Origin: Oscillospiraceae bacterium
GTDB lineage: Bacteria; Bacillota; Clostridia; Oscillospirales; Ruminococcaceae
NCBI GenBank assembly: GCA_030533325.1
Contig: JAUNJJ010000021.1
Span: 1-42,574, forward strand
Direction: 5' to 3'
Length of the DNA stretch: 42,574 nt
This document shows positions 24,285 through 34,256 of this stretch, in pieces (within the stretch, counting starts at the first letter, position 1; each line of letters starts with the position of its first letter). A program made the translations under genes and the position numbers. Under the pieces are notes generated by a model. The model ran no database searches. It saw only the letters and a list, made by a program, of their open reading frames with translations, and was not told where the DNA came from.

Positions 24285-26249
24285 ATGCATAATAGTATAA
24301 AAACCGACAAATCATATGATGTTCCGATATACCTCTTTCAGCAGGGTAAAAATTTTGAATCATATAAGTTTTTTGGTGCGCACCGAGTGAATGAAGACGG
24401 AAACGAATATCACTATTTTCGTGTATGGGCACCTAACGCAGTTGATATTTCAGTAGTAGGTTCATTTAACAGCTGGGACCGTGAGTGCAACCCGATGTAT
24501 AAGATATCTGAAGAGATATGGGAAGCAAAGATTCCTGCTCTTGATCAGTACGATAACTATAAGTACAGTATCAGAACCAGAGACAACAGAATTATCATGA
24601 AGGCCGATCCGTATTCAAATCACTATGAAACAAGGCCTGAGACAGCTTCAAAAATCTTTGAATCCGACTATAAGTGGAGAGACAGCAAGTGGCTCAGCAA
24701 AAAATCAGACCGTGAGATTTACAGAGGACCGATAAATATTTATGAAGTACATCTGGGTTCATGGAAGAAAAATTCTGATTCAACATTCAAGAGTTACACT
24801 ATGTTTGCAGAGGAAATAATTCCGTATCTCAAGGAGATGTCATATACTCACATAGAGTTTATGCCTCTTACCGAGCATCCTTTTGACGGATCGTGGGGTT
24901 ATCAGGTTACTGGTTACTATGCTCCGACTTCACGATATGGAACACCTGATGATTTCAGAAACATGATTGATTTGTTCCATGAAAACAACATAGGTGTTAT
25001 TCTTGACTGGGTTCCGGCTCATTTTCCGAAGGACGGCTATGGACTCTATATGTTCGACGGAGGCTGCTGCTACGAATATGAGGATCAGAGAAAACGTGAA
25101 CACAAGTCATGGGGAACACATGTATTCGATTACGGAAAAGGAGCAGTAAGATCGTTCCTTATTTCAAATGCGTGTTACTGGATTAATGAATTTCATCTTG
25201 ACGGACTCAGAGTTGATGCAGTTGCATCGATGCTCTATCTTGATTACGACAGACGCGACGGAGAATGGGCACCAAATATCTATGGCGGCAAGGAAAATCT
25301 CGAAGCCGTTGAGTTTTTCAGACTGCTTAATGAAGCAGTATTCAAAAACAACCCTAATACACTTATGATTGCCGAAGAATCGACTGCATGGCCAATGGTT
25401 ACAAAGCCTACGGATATTGGCGGACTTGGGTTCAATTACAAGTGGAACATGGGCTGGATGAACGACATGCTCTTCTACATGTCACTCGATCCGATATACA
25501 GAGCATTCAATCACGACAAGATTACATTTTCATTTTTCTATTGTTTCTCTGAGAATTTTGTTCTTCCTATTTCACATGATGAAGTTGTACACGGCAAGTG
25601 CTCGCTTCTTGAAAAGATGAGTGGAAATGAAGATCAGAAGTTTAGTTCATACAGAGCATTCCTGTGTTATATGATGGCTCATCCGGGCAAAAAGCTTCTG
25701 TTCATGGGACAGGAATTTGGTCAGCGAAAGGAATGGAACTACGAAGAAGGTCTTGACTGGGCTATTCTTGATTGTGACAGACACAAGCAACTTCAGGACT
25801 TCAACAAGAAGCTTAACAAATTTTATCTTAAAAATTCACCTATGTGGGAAAATGATAACTCATGGGGTGGATTCAAATGGATTTCAAACGATGATTACAA
25901 GCAAAGCGTTATTGCTTTCCGACGTATTGATGACAGCGGAAATGAAATAATTATTGTATGTAATTTTGTTCCGGTTGAGAGACAAAATTACAAGATAGGT
26001 ATTCCTGAGAGTGGACGTTATAAACTTGTATTTGATTCAGATGCAGTCGAGTTCGGAGGAACCGGCAGGTCTGTAAAAACATATAAAACCTCAGATACCC
26101 CTATGCATGGATACGATCAGAGCATTTCACTCACATTACCTCCTCTGTCAGTACTTTATCTGCAGCATGAGAAAAAAAGTGTGACAAAGAAACGTACTAC
26201 TAAAAAAGTTACGGCAACAAAGAAAAACAGCAAATCTTCAATGAAATAG
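24285..26249 (+). CDS. glgB: 1,4-alpha-glucan (glycogen) branching enzyme
   Basis: GlgB cuts alpha-1,4 glucan and rejoins it as alpha-1,6 branches. The 654-residue protein has an N-terminal CBM48 domain ([23 protein letters not shown]), then the GH13 barrel with [26 protein letters not shown] (nucleophile Asp311), IAEESTAWP (acid/base Glu364) and SHDEVVHGK (His431, Asp432), and a C-terminal all-beta domain. The last 25 residues form a Lys/Thr/Ser-rich tail ([16 protein letters not shown] and on) that GlgB normally lacks; it might bind a negatively charged partner. ATG 24285 follows GGGAGGGTGA at 8 bases. glgC starts 15 bases downstream. Confidence 0.96.
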   Translation: MHNSIKTDKSYDVPIYLFQQGKNFESYKFFGAHRVNEDGNEYHYFRVWAPNAVDISVVGSFNSWDRECNPMYKISEEIWEAKIPALDQYDNYKYSIRTRDNRIIMKADPYSNHYETRPETASKIFESDYKWRDSKWLSKKSDREIYRGPINIYEVHLGSWKKNSDSTFKSYTMFAEEIIPYLKEMSYTHIEFMPLTEHPFDGSWGYQVTGYYAPTSRYGTPDDFRNMIDLFHENNIGVILDWVPAHFPKDGYGLYMFDGGCCYEYEDQRKREHKSWGTHVFDYGKGAVRSFLISNACYWINEFHLDGLRVDAVASMLYLDYDRRDGEWAPNIYGGKENLEAVEFFRLLNEAVFKNNPNTLMIAEESTAWPMVTKPTDIGGLGFNYKWNMGWMNDMLFYMSLDPIYRAFNHDKITFSFFYCFSENFVLPISHDEVVHGKCSLLEKMSGNEDQKFSSYRAFLCYMMAHPGKKLLFMGQEFGQRKEWNYEEGLDWAILDCDRHKQLQDFNKKLNKFYLKNSPMWENDNSWGGFKWISNDDYKQSVIAFRRIDDSGNEIIIVCNFVPVERQNYKIGIPESGRYKLVFDSDAVEFGGTGRSVKTYKTSDTPMHGYDQSISLTLPPLSVLYLQHEKKSVTKKRTTKKVTATKKNSKSSMK

Positions 26250-26263
26250 GGAGGAATTATAAT

Positions 26264-27451
26264 ATGAAAAAGGAATGCATAGCTATGCTTCTGGCCGGTG
26301 GCCAGGGAAGCAGACTGTATGCTTTGACACAGAAAATGGCTAAGCCGGCAGTCCCGTTCGGCGGAAAATACAGAATTATTGATTTTCCACTGTCCAACTG
26401 CACTAATTCCGGTATTGATACAGTAGGTGTTCTTACACAGTATCAGCCGCTTGAACTTAATGATTACATAGGAAATGGTCAGCCATGGGATCTTGACAGG
26501 CTTCGCGGGGGCGTACATATTCTTCCTCCGTACCAGACAGCATCAGGCAGTTCATGGTATGAAGGAACGGCAAATGCTATTTATCAGAATATCAGATTTA
26601 TAGATCGTTACAATCCTGAGTATATAATTGTCCTTGGCGGTGACCACATATATAAGATGGATTACTCAAAGATGGTTGAATTCCATAAGGAACATTCAGC
26701 TGATGCTACTATTGCTGTTCTTAATGTCACCCTTGAGGAAGCATCAAGATTCGGTATTATGACATGCGACAGTGATTTCCGTGTTGTAGACTTTACAGAA
26801 AAGCCTAAGGAACCAAAATCTACTCTTGCGTCAATGGGTATATATGTGTTCACATGGGAAAAACTCAGAAAGTACCTTATTGAAAACGAAAACGCAGGAG
26901 GTTCAAAGGACTTCGGAAAGGATATCATACCTGCTATGCTTTCAAACAACGAAAGAATGTTTGCGTATGCGTTTGAAGGTTACTGGAAGGATGTAGGTAC
27001 ACTCTACAGTCTCTGGGAAGCAAATATGGATATTCTTAATGCATCAGATCTCAATCTCTATGATCAGAACTGGAAAATATATTCACGTAATATGAGCCTT
27101 CCGCCTCAGTATATCGGACCTGATGCTGATATTCAGGATTCACTTGTCTGTGACGGATGCAGCGTGAACGGCAGCATTACATCATCAATTATTTATTCAG
27201 GTGTAACAGTTGAAAAAGACGTTGTTATTGATCACAGTGTAATCATGCCGGGTGCAGTAGTAAAATCCGGTTCAGTTGTTAAGTACGCAATTATCGGTGA
27301 AGACTCAGTTATTGAAAATGATGTCAGAATCGGTGCTTCAAAAGAAGAAACAGGAAATGATACAAAGTGGGATATCGCTGTTATAGGTCATGGTGAAGTG
27401 ATTTCTTCAGGTGTTTCCGTAGCTCCTGGTCAGATGATACCTGTTGTTTAA
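26264..27451 (+). CDS. glgC: Glucose-1-phosphate adenylyltransferase, catalytic subunit
   Basis: GlgC makes ADP-glucose from glucose-1-phosphate and ATP, the committed step of glycogen synthesis. The 395-residue protein has the nucleotide-binding [14 protein letters not shown] with the [19 protein letters not shown] block, GTANAIYQN, the metal-binding [21 protein letters not shown] (substrate Lys) and the KDVGT block, then a C-terminal left-handed beta-helix of hexapeptide repeats. Catalytic residues are all present, unlike in the GlgD paralogue next to it, so this is the active half of a GlgC/GlgD hetero-oligomer as described for Firmicutes. ATG follows GGGAGGAATTATAAT. It lies between glgB (15 bases) and glgD (20 bases). 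Confidence 0.96.
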   Translation: MKKECIAMLLAGGQGSRLYALTQKMAKPAVPFGGKYRIIDFPLSNCTNSGIDTVGVLTQYQPLELNDYIGNGQPWDLDRLRGGVHILPPYQTASGSSWYEGTANAIYQNIRFIDRYNPEYIIVLGGDHIYKMDYSKMVEFHKEHSADATIAVLNVTLEEASRFGIMTCDSDFRVVDFTEKPKEPKSTLASMGIYVFTWEKLRKYLIENENAGGSKDFGKDIIPAMLSNNERMFAYAFEGYWKDVGTLYSLWEANMDILNASDLNLYDQNWKIYSRNMSLPPQYIGPDADIQDSLVCDGCSVNGSITSSIIYSGVTVEKDVVIDHSVIMPGAVVKSGSVVKYAIIGEDSVIENDVRIGASKEETGNDTKWDIAVIGHGEVISSGVSVAPGQMIPVV

Positions 27452-27471
27452 TGATTAAGGGGATGTAACGA

Positions 27472-28608
27472 ATGATTTATAATAATATTTTAGGACTTAT
27501 ATTTTCAAATATGCATGATGAATCTGTATCAGAGCTTACCCAGGTAAGAACAATGGGTTCAATTCTCTTTGGCGGCAGATACAGACTTATCGATTTCCCG
27601 CTTTCAAATATGACTAACTCAGGTATTCCTGAAGTCGGTGTAGTTACGAAGTCAAACTATCAGTCACTTCTTGATCATATCGGTTCAGGAAGAGAGTGGG
27701 ATCTTTGCACAAAGAACGGTGGAATTCATCTTCTTCCTCCGTTCAGTCATCACAAGAGCGGCCTCTACAGAGGAAGAATAGAAGCTATCGAAGGAATTCT
27801 TCCTTTTATTCAGCATTCGGATGCTGAATACGTTGTAATGGCTGACTGTGATGTTGTAACAACTATAGACTTCCGGCAGGTTATCAGAGAACACATGAAA
27901 AATGATGCTGATATCACTGTTGTATATGCAAAGCATAACTTTACAAATAATGGTATTGGTTCAACAGCTTCAACAATACTTGAGGTTGATGACGAAAAGA
28001 GGGTAATCAGTGCGACAATTAATCCTGATATTCTCGGCGAAGCGAACAGATCACTTAACATGTTTGTTATCGGCAGAAGAATTCTCGAAAAGATTGTAAG
28101 CAGATATGCTCCGGAAGGATTTGCAAGTTTTGACAAGCAGGTTCTTCAGCAGAATAAGGCAAATTACAGAATCTGCGGATATGAACACAAAGGATATTAC
28201 GAAAAGATTGAAGATATTATGTCATACTACAATGCAAACATGAATCTTCTCAATCCTGAAAATATGCAGAAGATGTTCTTAAACAACACACCGATTTATA
28301 CAAAGGTAAAGGATTCCGGTCCTGCAAAGTATGAAGCGGGTTCAGTAGTTCGCAACTCTCTTATTGCTGATGGTTGTGTTATCGAAGGTGAAGTAATCAA
28401 TTCAGTACTTTTCCGTGGCGTTAAGGTAGGAAAAGGTGCTGTTGTAAGAAACTGCATTCTTATGCAGAATACACAGATTGGCGAAGATGCAGAGCTTCAT
28501 GCGGTTATCACAGATAAAAACGTTAGGGTAGGTAAGAATAAGCTTCTTACTGCTTCAACTAAAAACGCTCTCTTCATCAAAAAGAATCAGAAAATTGAAG
28601 ATGATTAA
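27472..28608 (+). CDS. glgD: Glucose-1-phosphate adenylyltransferase, GlgD regulatory subunit
   Basis: GlgD is the catalytically degenerate partner of GlgC in Firmicutes that raises its activity. The 378-residue protein shares the fold and the GGRYRLIDFPLSNMTNSGI block, but the N-terminal nucleotide loop is altered: where GlgC has AGGQGSRL, GlgD has LIFSNMHDESVSELT. The metal motif is ADCDVVTT, and the later part forms the beta-helix (VIEGEVINSVLFRGVKVGKGAVV). The loss of the glycine-rich loop explains the regulatory role. The ATG follows AAGGGGATG. A hairpin follows the stop and separates it from glgA. Confidence 0.95.
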   Translation: MIYNNILGLIFSNMHDESVSELTQVRTMGSILFGGRYRLIDFPLSNMTNSGIPEVGVVTKSNYQSLLDHIGSGREWDLCTKNGGIHLLPPFSHHKSGLYRGRIEAIEGILPFIQHSDAEYVVMADCDVVTTIDFRQVIREHMKNDADITVVYAKHNFTNNGIGSTASTILEVDDEKRVISATINPDILGEANRSLNMFVIGRRILEKIVSRYAPEGFASFDKQVLQQNKANYRICGYEHKGYYEKIEDIMSYYNANMNLLNPENMQKMFLNNTPIYTKVKDSGPAKYEAGSVVRNSLIADGCVIEGEVINSVLFRGVKVGKGAVVRNCILMQNTQIGEDAELHAVITDKNVRVGKNKLLTASTKNALFIKKNQKIEDD

Positions 28609-28632
28609 TTACTAATCTGAATAAGAGTTTTG

Positions 28633-28661
28633 ATGCAGGGCTTTGTATAGTCCTGCATTTT
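28633..28661 (+). terminator. Hairpin between glgD and glgA
   Basis: ATGCAGG (28633-28639) pairs with CCTGCAT (28652-28658), followed by a short T-run. It is modest and may only reduce transcription into glgA. A promoter-like pair, TTGTAT (28643-28648) and TATAAT (28666-28671) 17 bases apart, overlaps it and could drive glgA separately. Confidence 0.6.
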
Positions 28662-28697
28662 CTCATATAATATAAAACGAAAGTGAGTTGAACAAAT

Positions 28698-30122
28698 ATG
28701 AATATTTTATATGCAGCAAGTGAAGCTATGCCGTTTGCGGCTTCAGGCGGACTTGCGGATGTTGCAGGTTCTCTGCCGGCAGCGATAAACAGAAAGGGAC
28801 ATGACTGCCGGGTTGTAATTCCTCTTTATAAAAATATAAAACCGGAATTAAGAGCCAGTTTAACCCCTCTTACAAGTATTACAGTAGATGTATCATGGAG
28901 AAAGCAGTACTGCGGAATACTTACTACAATATATAACGGGGTTGTATATTATTTCATTGATAATGAGTATTATTTTGGCAGGGACGGTATGTATGGTTTC
29001 TATGATGACTGTGAGAGATTTACATTTTTCTCAAGATCAGTTCTCGAGATGCTCAGATACATTGATTTTAAGCCGGATATTATTCATGCAAATGACTGGC
29101 AGACATCACTTGTTTCAGTTTACTATCAGGTACTTTATAAGTATCAGCAGGGGTTTGAAAACATAAAAAATCTTTTTACCATTCATAATATTCAGTATCA
29201 GGGCAAATACGGTGTTGAAGTTGTAAATGAAGTAATGGGAATACCTATGTATCATACAGATCTTCTTATGTATGATGACTGTATCAATATGATGAAGGGT
29301 GCTTTTGAGGCAGCAGACAGGATTTCAACAGTAAGTCCGAGTTATGCCTGGGAAATTCTTGATCCGTGGTATGCATACGGACTAGACAGAATTCTTATTA
29401 ACAAGCAGTACAAGCTTTCAGGAATACTCAATGGTATCGATACTACCGTTTATAATCCTGAAACAGATCCGCTTATTCCTGCAAATTTCAGTGCCTCTGC
29501 CCCTGTAAAGGGAAAGAAAGCATGTAAGGATAAGCTTCTTGCAGACCTTGGTCTTCAGGAGGGAAATGAACCTGTTGTTGGCATTGTATCAAGATTTGTC
29601 GGTCACAAGGGACTTGATCTTGTAAAATATATTTTTGAAGAGATGGTTGACCGTGGATTCAAGTTCGCTATTATCGGCAGTGGCGAAAAGATATTTGAAG
29701 ACTTCTTCAGAGAGATGTCACTCAGATATCCTGACAGAGTAAGTGTTACTATTGGATTTGTTCCGGAGATTGCAAGAAAAATTTATGCAGGTGCAGATAT
29801 GTTCCTTATGCCTTCTCAGAATGAACCGTGCGGGCTTGCACAGATGATTGCCATGAGATACGGTACTGTTCCGATTGTACGTGAAACAGGCGGCCTCAGA
29901 GACTCTGTAAAAGACTGTGGCGGTGAGAACGGTAATGGATTTACATTCAAGACTTACAATGCACACGATATGCTTAATGCATGTCTGAGAGCTCAGGCGC
30001 TTTACAATGATACAAAGTCATGGAGAAAACTTGTAAAGACTGTAATGAAGTGTGATTTCAGCTGGGATAAATCATCTGAAAAATACATTGATCTCTATAA
30101 GGAACTTTTAGGAAACAGATAA
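28698..30122 (+). CDS. glgA: Glycogen synthase (ADP-glucose)
   Basis: GlgA extends alpha-1,4 glucan with ADP-glucose. The 474-residue GT5 protein has the N-terminal ASEAMPFAASGGLADVAGSLP with the catalytic-loop glycines and the conserved Ala/Gly-rich KTGGL-equivalent motif read here as SGGLADV, HANDWQTSL, FTIHNIQYQG, STVSPSYAWEIL, and the C-terminal MPSQNEPCGLAQMIAMRYGT with RETGGLRDSV, which bind the ADP-glucose donor. Length is usual. The ATG follows GTGAG. With glgB, glgC and glgD it gives a complete glycogen-synthesis set; glgP is not in the window. Confidence 0.95.
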   Translation: MNILYAASEAMPFAASGGLADVAGSLPAAINRKGHDCRVVIPLYKNIKPELRASLTPLTSITVDVSWRKQYCGILTTIYNGVVYYFIDNEYYFGRDGMYGFYDDCERFTFFSRSVLEMLRYIDFKPDIIHANDWQTSLVSVYYQVLYKYQQGFENIKNLFTIHNIQYQGKYGVEVVNEVMGIPMYHTDLLMYDDCINMMKGAFEAADRISTVSPSYAWEILDPWYAYGLDRILINKQYKLSGILNGIDTTVYNPETDPLIPANFSASAPVKGKKACKDKLLADLGLQEGNEPVVGIVSRFVGHKGLDLVKYIFEEMVDRGFKFAIIGSGEKIFEDFFREMSLRYPDRVSVTIGFVPEIARKIYAGADMFLMPSQNEPCGLAQMIAMRYGTVPIVRETGGLRDSVKDCGGENGNGFTFKTYNAHDMLNACLRAQALYNDTKSWRKLVKTVMKCDFSWDKSSEKYIDLYKELLGNR

Positions 30123-30123
30123 T

Positions 30124-30159
30124 AAAAAATGAGCAGAATGTGATTCTGCTCATTTTTTT
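30124..30159. terminator. Bidirectional terminator between glgA and the polyamine operon
   Basis: A 15-bp stem, AAAAAATGAGCAGAA (30124-30138) with TTCTGCTCATTTTTT (30144-30158), has a 5-base loop and A/T-run flanks. It can stop both converging transcripts and overlaps the last codon of the decarboxylase. Confidence 0.9.
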
Positions 30160-31300
30160 ATAATCTCATTTTAAAATCATCATACCCGAATTCTTTAAGC
30201 GTTTCAAGCGTTCCGTCTCTCCGGCAAACAATTATTGACGGGAGTCCCATTCCGTTAAATGTATTATTTTTCACCATTGTATAGATGGCCATGTCAGCAA
30301 AAACAAGTCTTGAATCAGTTTCAAGCGGGGTATCAAATGAATATTCGCCAATAAAGTCACCTGAGAGACAGGTTTGAGAACCGAGTCTGTATTTGAACTT
30401 CTTTTCATCAGGCTTTCCTGAATCAATCAGAGGCGGTCTGTACGGCATCTCAAGCACATCAGGCATGTGACATGCGGCAGATGTGTCAAGTATTGCGATG
30501 TCCATATCATCCTTGTTTATAATATCAAGTACCTTTGTTACAAGGAAACCGGCATTGAGCGCAACTGCTTCACCGGGTTCAAGGAACACTTCAAGTCCGT
30601 ATCTTTCCTGCATGCGATTAATGCATCTTTCAAGACGCGGGATATCGTAGTCGTCTCTTGTGATATGGTGTCCGCCGCCGAAGTTAATCCATTCCATTTT
30701 ATCAAGATACTTTCCGAACTTTTCTTCAACTGCATCAAGAGTGGTTTCAAGGTCATCAGAATTCTGTTCACAAAGAGTATGGAAGTGGAGACCGCTTACT
30801 CCTTCAAGATCATCGGGTCTGAAGTTTTTAAGAGTAATTCCGAGACGGGAAGTCGGGGAGCACGGATCATAGATAGCATGTCCTTCCTGTGTTGAGTGCT
30901 CAGGATTTATGCGAAGCCCGATTTTCTTTCCTGAACGGAGAACACTGTCTCTGTAACGGTCAAGCTGAGTGAAGGAATTGAAGATGATATGTCCGCAGTA
31001 CCTGATAATCTCATCAATCTCATCCTCGCGGTAACCGGCACAGAATACGTGATTTTCCTTGCCCATGCATTCGTATCCAAGCCGTGCTTCATATAGCCCG
31101 CTGCATGCTGTTCCGCTTATATACTTTGATATAAGCGGATAGAGATGATAGCAGGAGAATGCTTTCTGAGCAAGCAGTATTTTGCATCCGGTTCTTTTTT
31201 CAACACCGCTGAGTATTTCAAGATTTTTTATCAGCTGATTTTCATCGATAATGTATGAAGGAGTTTTTACCTTCGTTATATCAAATTCAGGCTTCTTCAT
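30158..31300 (-). CDS. nspC: Carboxy(nor)spermidine decarboxylase
   Basis: This PLP enzyme removes CO2 from carboxyspermidine (or carboxynorspermidine) to give spermidine (or norspermidine). The 380-residue protein has the alanine-racemase-fold marker KILLAQKAFSC with the PLP-binding Lys46, SGLYEARLG, LRINPEHST, GLHFHTLCEQ and WINFGGGHHI for the phosphate, and a C-terminal DTSAACHMPDV block with the substrate-binding Cys/Asp at the dimer interface. Its ATG overlaps the upstream dehydrogenase by 14 bases. It is the last of six genes. The neighbouring speA/speB imply putrescine is made here, so spermidine is the likely product. Confidence 0.93.
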   Translation of the reverse strand: MKKPEFDITKVKTPSYIIDENQLIKNLEILSGVEKRTGCKILLAQKAFSCYHLYPLISKYISGTACSGLYEARLGYECMGKENHVFCAGYREDEIDEIIRYCGHIIFNSFTQLDRYRDSVLRSGKKIGLRINPEHSTQEGHAIYDPCSPTSRLGITLKNFRPDDLEGVSGLHFHTLCEQNSDDLETTLDAVEEKFGKYLDKMEWINFGGGHHITRDDYDIPRLERCINRMQERYGLEVFLEPGEAVALNAGFLVTKVLDIINKDDMDIAILDTSAACHMPDVLEMPYRPPLIDSGKPDEKKFKYRLGSQTCLSGDFIGEYSFDTPLETDSRLVFADMAIYTMVKNNTFNGMGLPSIIVCRRDGTLETLKEFGYDDFKMRL

Positions 31301-32504
31301 GGCTGTTGTCTACCGGCACTGGTGCAAAGTTTTCAGTCCACGGGAGGCCCCACTTACCCAGTTCTTCCATAAACGGATCCGGATCGAATTCTTCAATATT
31401 GTAAACGCCCGGTTTCTTCCACTTGCCGGTCATAACCATCATAGCACCAATCATTGCCGGTACACCGGTTGTGTATGAGATTGCCTGTGAACCCACTTCT
31501 TTATAGCATTCCTGATGGTCGCAGACATTGTATACATAGTATGAAACCTTTTTACCGTCCTTAACACCGTGGCAGATACATCCGATATTTGTCTTGCCGA
31601 CTGTTCTCGGACCGAGTGAAGCAGGATCAGGAAGCACAGCTTTGAGGAACTGGAGAGGTACAATTTCCTTTCCTTCGTACATAATTGGTTCGATGGAAGT
31701 CATTCCGACGTTTTCAAGACACTTGAGATGTGTAAGATAGCTCTGACCAAAGGTCATGAAGAATCTGATTCTCTTTATTCCCTTTATATTGAGTGCAAGT
31801 GATTCAAGCTCTTCGTGGTGGAGAAGATACATATCTTTTTCGCCAACCTGGTCAAAATTGTATACTCTCTTTATTTCCATAGGTTTTGTTTCAACCCATT
31901 TACCGTTTTCGATATAGCTTCCGTTTGCAGAAACCTCTCTTATGTTGATTTCAGGGTTGAAGTTTGTTGCAAACGGATAACCGTGGTCACCGCCGTTGCA
32001 GTCGAGAATATCGATATAGTGTATTTCATCAAAATAATGCTTCTGAGCATATGCAGAAAATACACCTGTTACACCCGGATCAAATCCGCTTCCGAGAAGA
32101 GCCGTTATTCCAGCCTTTTCAAATCTTTCTCTGTATGCCCACTGCCACTTGTATTCAAACTTTGCAGTATCAAGTGGTTCGTAGTTTGCGGTATCAACAT
32201 AGTCAACCTTACATTCGAGACAGGCATCCATGATAGTGAGATCCTGATATGGAAGTGCGACATTGATACAGATGTCCGGCTTGTAGTTCTTCATAAGAGC
32301 AACAAGTTCTTCCACACTGTCTGCATTTACCTGAGCAGTTGTAATCTTTGTTTTTCCTCCGTCAAGCTTAGCCTTAAGTGCATCACACTTTGACTTTGTT
32401 CTGCTTGCTATGCAGATCTCCTCAAAAACATCACTGTTCTGGCAGCACTTGTGAACAACAACACTTGCTACACCGCCTGCACCGATAATTAAAGCTCTAC
32501 CCAA
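31287..32504 (-). CDS. Carboxy(nor)spermidine dehydrogenase (saccharopine dehydrogenase-like)
   Basis: CASDH condenses putrescine with aspartate semialdehyde using NADPH to form carboxyspermidine, which the next gene decarboxylates. The 405-residue protein begins with the Rossmann motif LIIGAGGVASVVVHK, followed by IASRTKSKCDAL, CINVALPYQDLTIM and DYVDTANYEP of the saccharopine dehydrogenase family, and ALLGSGFDPGVTGVF. The coupling to nspC (14-base overlap) is what points to CASDH over lysine-pathway saccharopine enzymes. The start is TTG 32504, nine bases after AAGGAGG. The gene follows speB by 21 bases. Confidence 0.92.
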   Translation of the reverse strand: MGRALIIGAGGVASVVVHKCCQNSDVFEEICIASRTKSKCDALKAKLDGGKTKITTAQVNADSVEELVALMKNYKPDICINVALPYQDLTIMDACLECKVDYVDTANYEPLDTAKFEYKWQWAYRERFEKAGITALLGSGFDPGVTGVFSAYAQKHYFDEIHYIDILDCNGGDHGYPFATNFNPEINIREVSANGSYIENGKWVETKPMEIKRVYNFDQVGEKDMYLLHHEELESLALNIKGIKRIRFFMTFGQSYLTHLKCLENVGMTSIEPIMYEGKEIVPLQFLKAVLPDPASLGPRTVGKTNIGCICHGVKDGKKVSYYVYNVCDHQECYKEVGSQAISYTTGVPAMIGAMMVMTGKWKKPGVYNIEEFDPDPFMEELGKWGLPWTENFAPVPVDNSHEEA

Positions 32505-32525
32505 TTTTTTAGTCCTCCTTAAAAA

Positions 32526-33374
32526 TTATTTGTATATCATCAGAAGTATCTCGCGAAGAAGTTTGCACGCAAGAGCAGTTGAAGCACCGCTCTGGTCATA
32601 TACAGGGCAAAGTTCGTTCATATCGAGACCTACTATATTGAGATCTGAAACAACCTTTACAGCATTGAGGAGTTCTCTGAATGAAACTCCGTCAGCTTCA
32701 GGTGTACCTGTTCCGCAGAATATTGAAGGGTCCATTACGTCAAGGTCAAGTGTGAAATAAACAGGCCTGCCCTTTAACTGTTCAGCAATTTCCTCAAGGG
32801 TATCGAAGTTGAATCTGTTGGTGTAAACATGTTCCTTACCCCATCTGAATTCCTCACGGTCACCGCTTCTTATTCCAAACTGAAAAATCTTTCCGTCTCC
32901 GACGAGATCGTGACATCTGTGCATTACACACGCATGTGAAAGCTTTACTCCAAGGTAGCTGTCACGAAGATCAGCATGTGCATCAAAGTGTACTATATGA
33001 AGATCAGGATATTTTTTTACAGCTGAACGGACAGCGCCGAGTGTTACAAGATGTTCTCCGCCTATCATAAAAGGAATCTTTCCGTCTTCAAGTACCTTGT
33101 CAGTAAATTCTTCTATATCCTTAAGTGCGAGTTCACTGCTGCCCATGCAGAGTTCAAGATCACCAGCATCAAATATCTTAGTGTCCTGAAGGTCCCTGTC
33201 TGTATACGGGCTGTATGTTTCGATTCCGAAGCTTTCGTTTCTTATAGCTGAACTTCCGAAACGCGTACCCGGTCTGTATGAAGTTGTGCTGTCAAACGGA
33301 GCACCGAAGAGAACGATCTTACTCTCATCGTATTCCGCATCACATGAAATAAAAGTACTGATGTTTTTATTCAA
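32526..33374 (-). CDS. speB: Agmatinase (ureohydrolase family)
   Basis: Agmatinase hydrolyses agmatine to putrescine and urea. The 282-residue protein has the manganese-binding motifs of the ureohydrolase fold: GGEHLVTLG, HFDAHADLRD and TLDLDVMDPS, with a C-terminal GLDMNELCPVYD block. This is the length and sequence type of bacterial SpeB rather than arginase. The start is TTG 33374 with AAAGGAG eight bases upstream. It lies downstream of the arginine decarboxylase gene speA in the operon, which supports agmatine as the substrate. It follows speE by 18 bases. Confidence 0.93.
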   Translation of the reverse strand: MNKNISTFISCDAEYDESKIVLFGAPFDSTTSYRPGTRFGSSAIRNESFGIETYSPYTDRDLQDTKIFDAGDLELCMGSSELALKDIEEFTDKVLEDGKIPFMIGGEHLVTLGAVRSAVKKYPDLHIVHFDAHADLRDSYLGVKLSHACVMHRCHDLVGDGKIFQFGIRSGDREEFRWGKEHVYTNRFNFDTLEEIAEQLKGRPVYFTLDLDVMDPSIFCGTGTPEADGVSFRELLNAVKVVSDLNIVGLDMNELCPVYDQSGASTALACKLLREILLMIYK

Positions 33375-33392
33375 CTCTTTTACTCCTTTCGG

Positions 33393-34250
33393 TTATTTGT
33401 ATGTTTCACGAAGCGTGTTTCTCACATTGTTCGGTATTGCAAAGCATCCTGTATGAAGAATAGTGTTATAGTATTTTGTAACCAGTCCGAGACTGTTCCA
33501 CCACTCTGCATTCAGGTCAGCTCTTGGGTCGTATTTTTTTGATGCAAAGCCAAAGAGCCAGTGTCCTGACGGGTAAGTCGGGATATGTGCCTGATAAACA
33601 AGTGCCGTACTGAAGAAATCTTTTATTCTGCTGTGAGCGCGCTTCATTGAGGTTGCATATGAGTCGTAAAATGTACTCTCATGCTGATTTACAAGTATGC
33701 CTTCCTCAGTAAGTGCTCTGCAGCAGTTTCCGTAAAATTCCTTTGTGAAAAGACCTTCACCGACCCCGAAAGGATCCGTTGAATCAACGATAATCAAATC
33801 ATACTTATTATCCGGAGCATTTCTTACAAATCTCATTCCGTCTTCATAGTGGATTGTTACTCGTTTGTCATCAAGTGAGCAGGCAAGGGAAGGGAGGTAT
33901 TCCCGGCATGCCTCCACTACCATCCTGTCAATCTCAACAAGGTCGATATTTTCTATTGTATTGTAGCGGCACAGTTCTCTTACAGTACCACCGTCACCGC
34001 CACCTACAACAAGAACATTTTTTATGTCCGGATTTGTAGCCATCGGAACATGTGTTATCATTTCATGGTAGATATATTCGTCCTTTTCAGTTACCATAAG
34101 ATATCCGTCAAGAGTGAGAATTCTTCCGAATTCATTTGATTCAAAAATATCTATTCGCTGAAATTCGCTCTGCATTGTTACAAGCTGTCTGTCAACTTTT
34201 ATTGAAAATTTTACATTTTCGGTATGGTTTTCTGTGTACCAGAGTTCCAC
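33393..34250 (-). CDS. speE: Polyamine aminopropyltransferase (spermidine synthase)
   Basis: SpeE moves an aminopropyl group from decarboxylated S-adenosylmethionine to putrescine. The 285-residue protein has an N-terminal beta domain (MELWYTENHTENVKF), a Rossmann domain with VLVVGGGDGGTVREL, and the acidic VDLVEIDRMVVE and IVDSTDPFGVGEGLF loops that bind the amine and nucleoside, so it looks active. Start is GTG 34250; the ribosome site GAGGAGTGA lies inside the last codons of speA, with only 6 bases between the genes. That it accompanies CASDH/CASDC, a separate spermidine route, is unusual. Confidence 0.95.
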   Translation of the reverse strand: MELWYTENHTENVKFSIKVDRQLVTMQSEFQRIDIFESNEFGRILTLDGYLMVTEKDEYIYHEMITHVPMATNPDIKNVLVVGGGDGGTVRELCRYNTIENIDLVEIDRMVVEACREYLPSLACSLDDKRVTIHYEDGMRFVRNAPDNKYDLIIVDSTDPFGVGEGLFTKEFYGNCCRALTEEGILVNQHESTFYDSYATSMKRAHSRIKDFFSTALVYQAHIPTYPSGHWLFGFASKKYDPRADLNAEWWNSLGLVTKYYNTILHTGCFAIPNNVRNTLRETYK

Positions 34251-34256
34251 AATAAA

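Noticed and set aside
31815-32393. A 192-codon plus-strand open frame across the CASDH gene
   Set aside because: It is antisense to a clear dehydrogenase, has no ribosome site and a translation with no family pattern.
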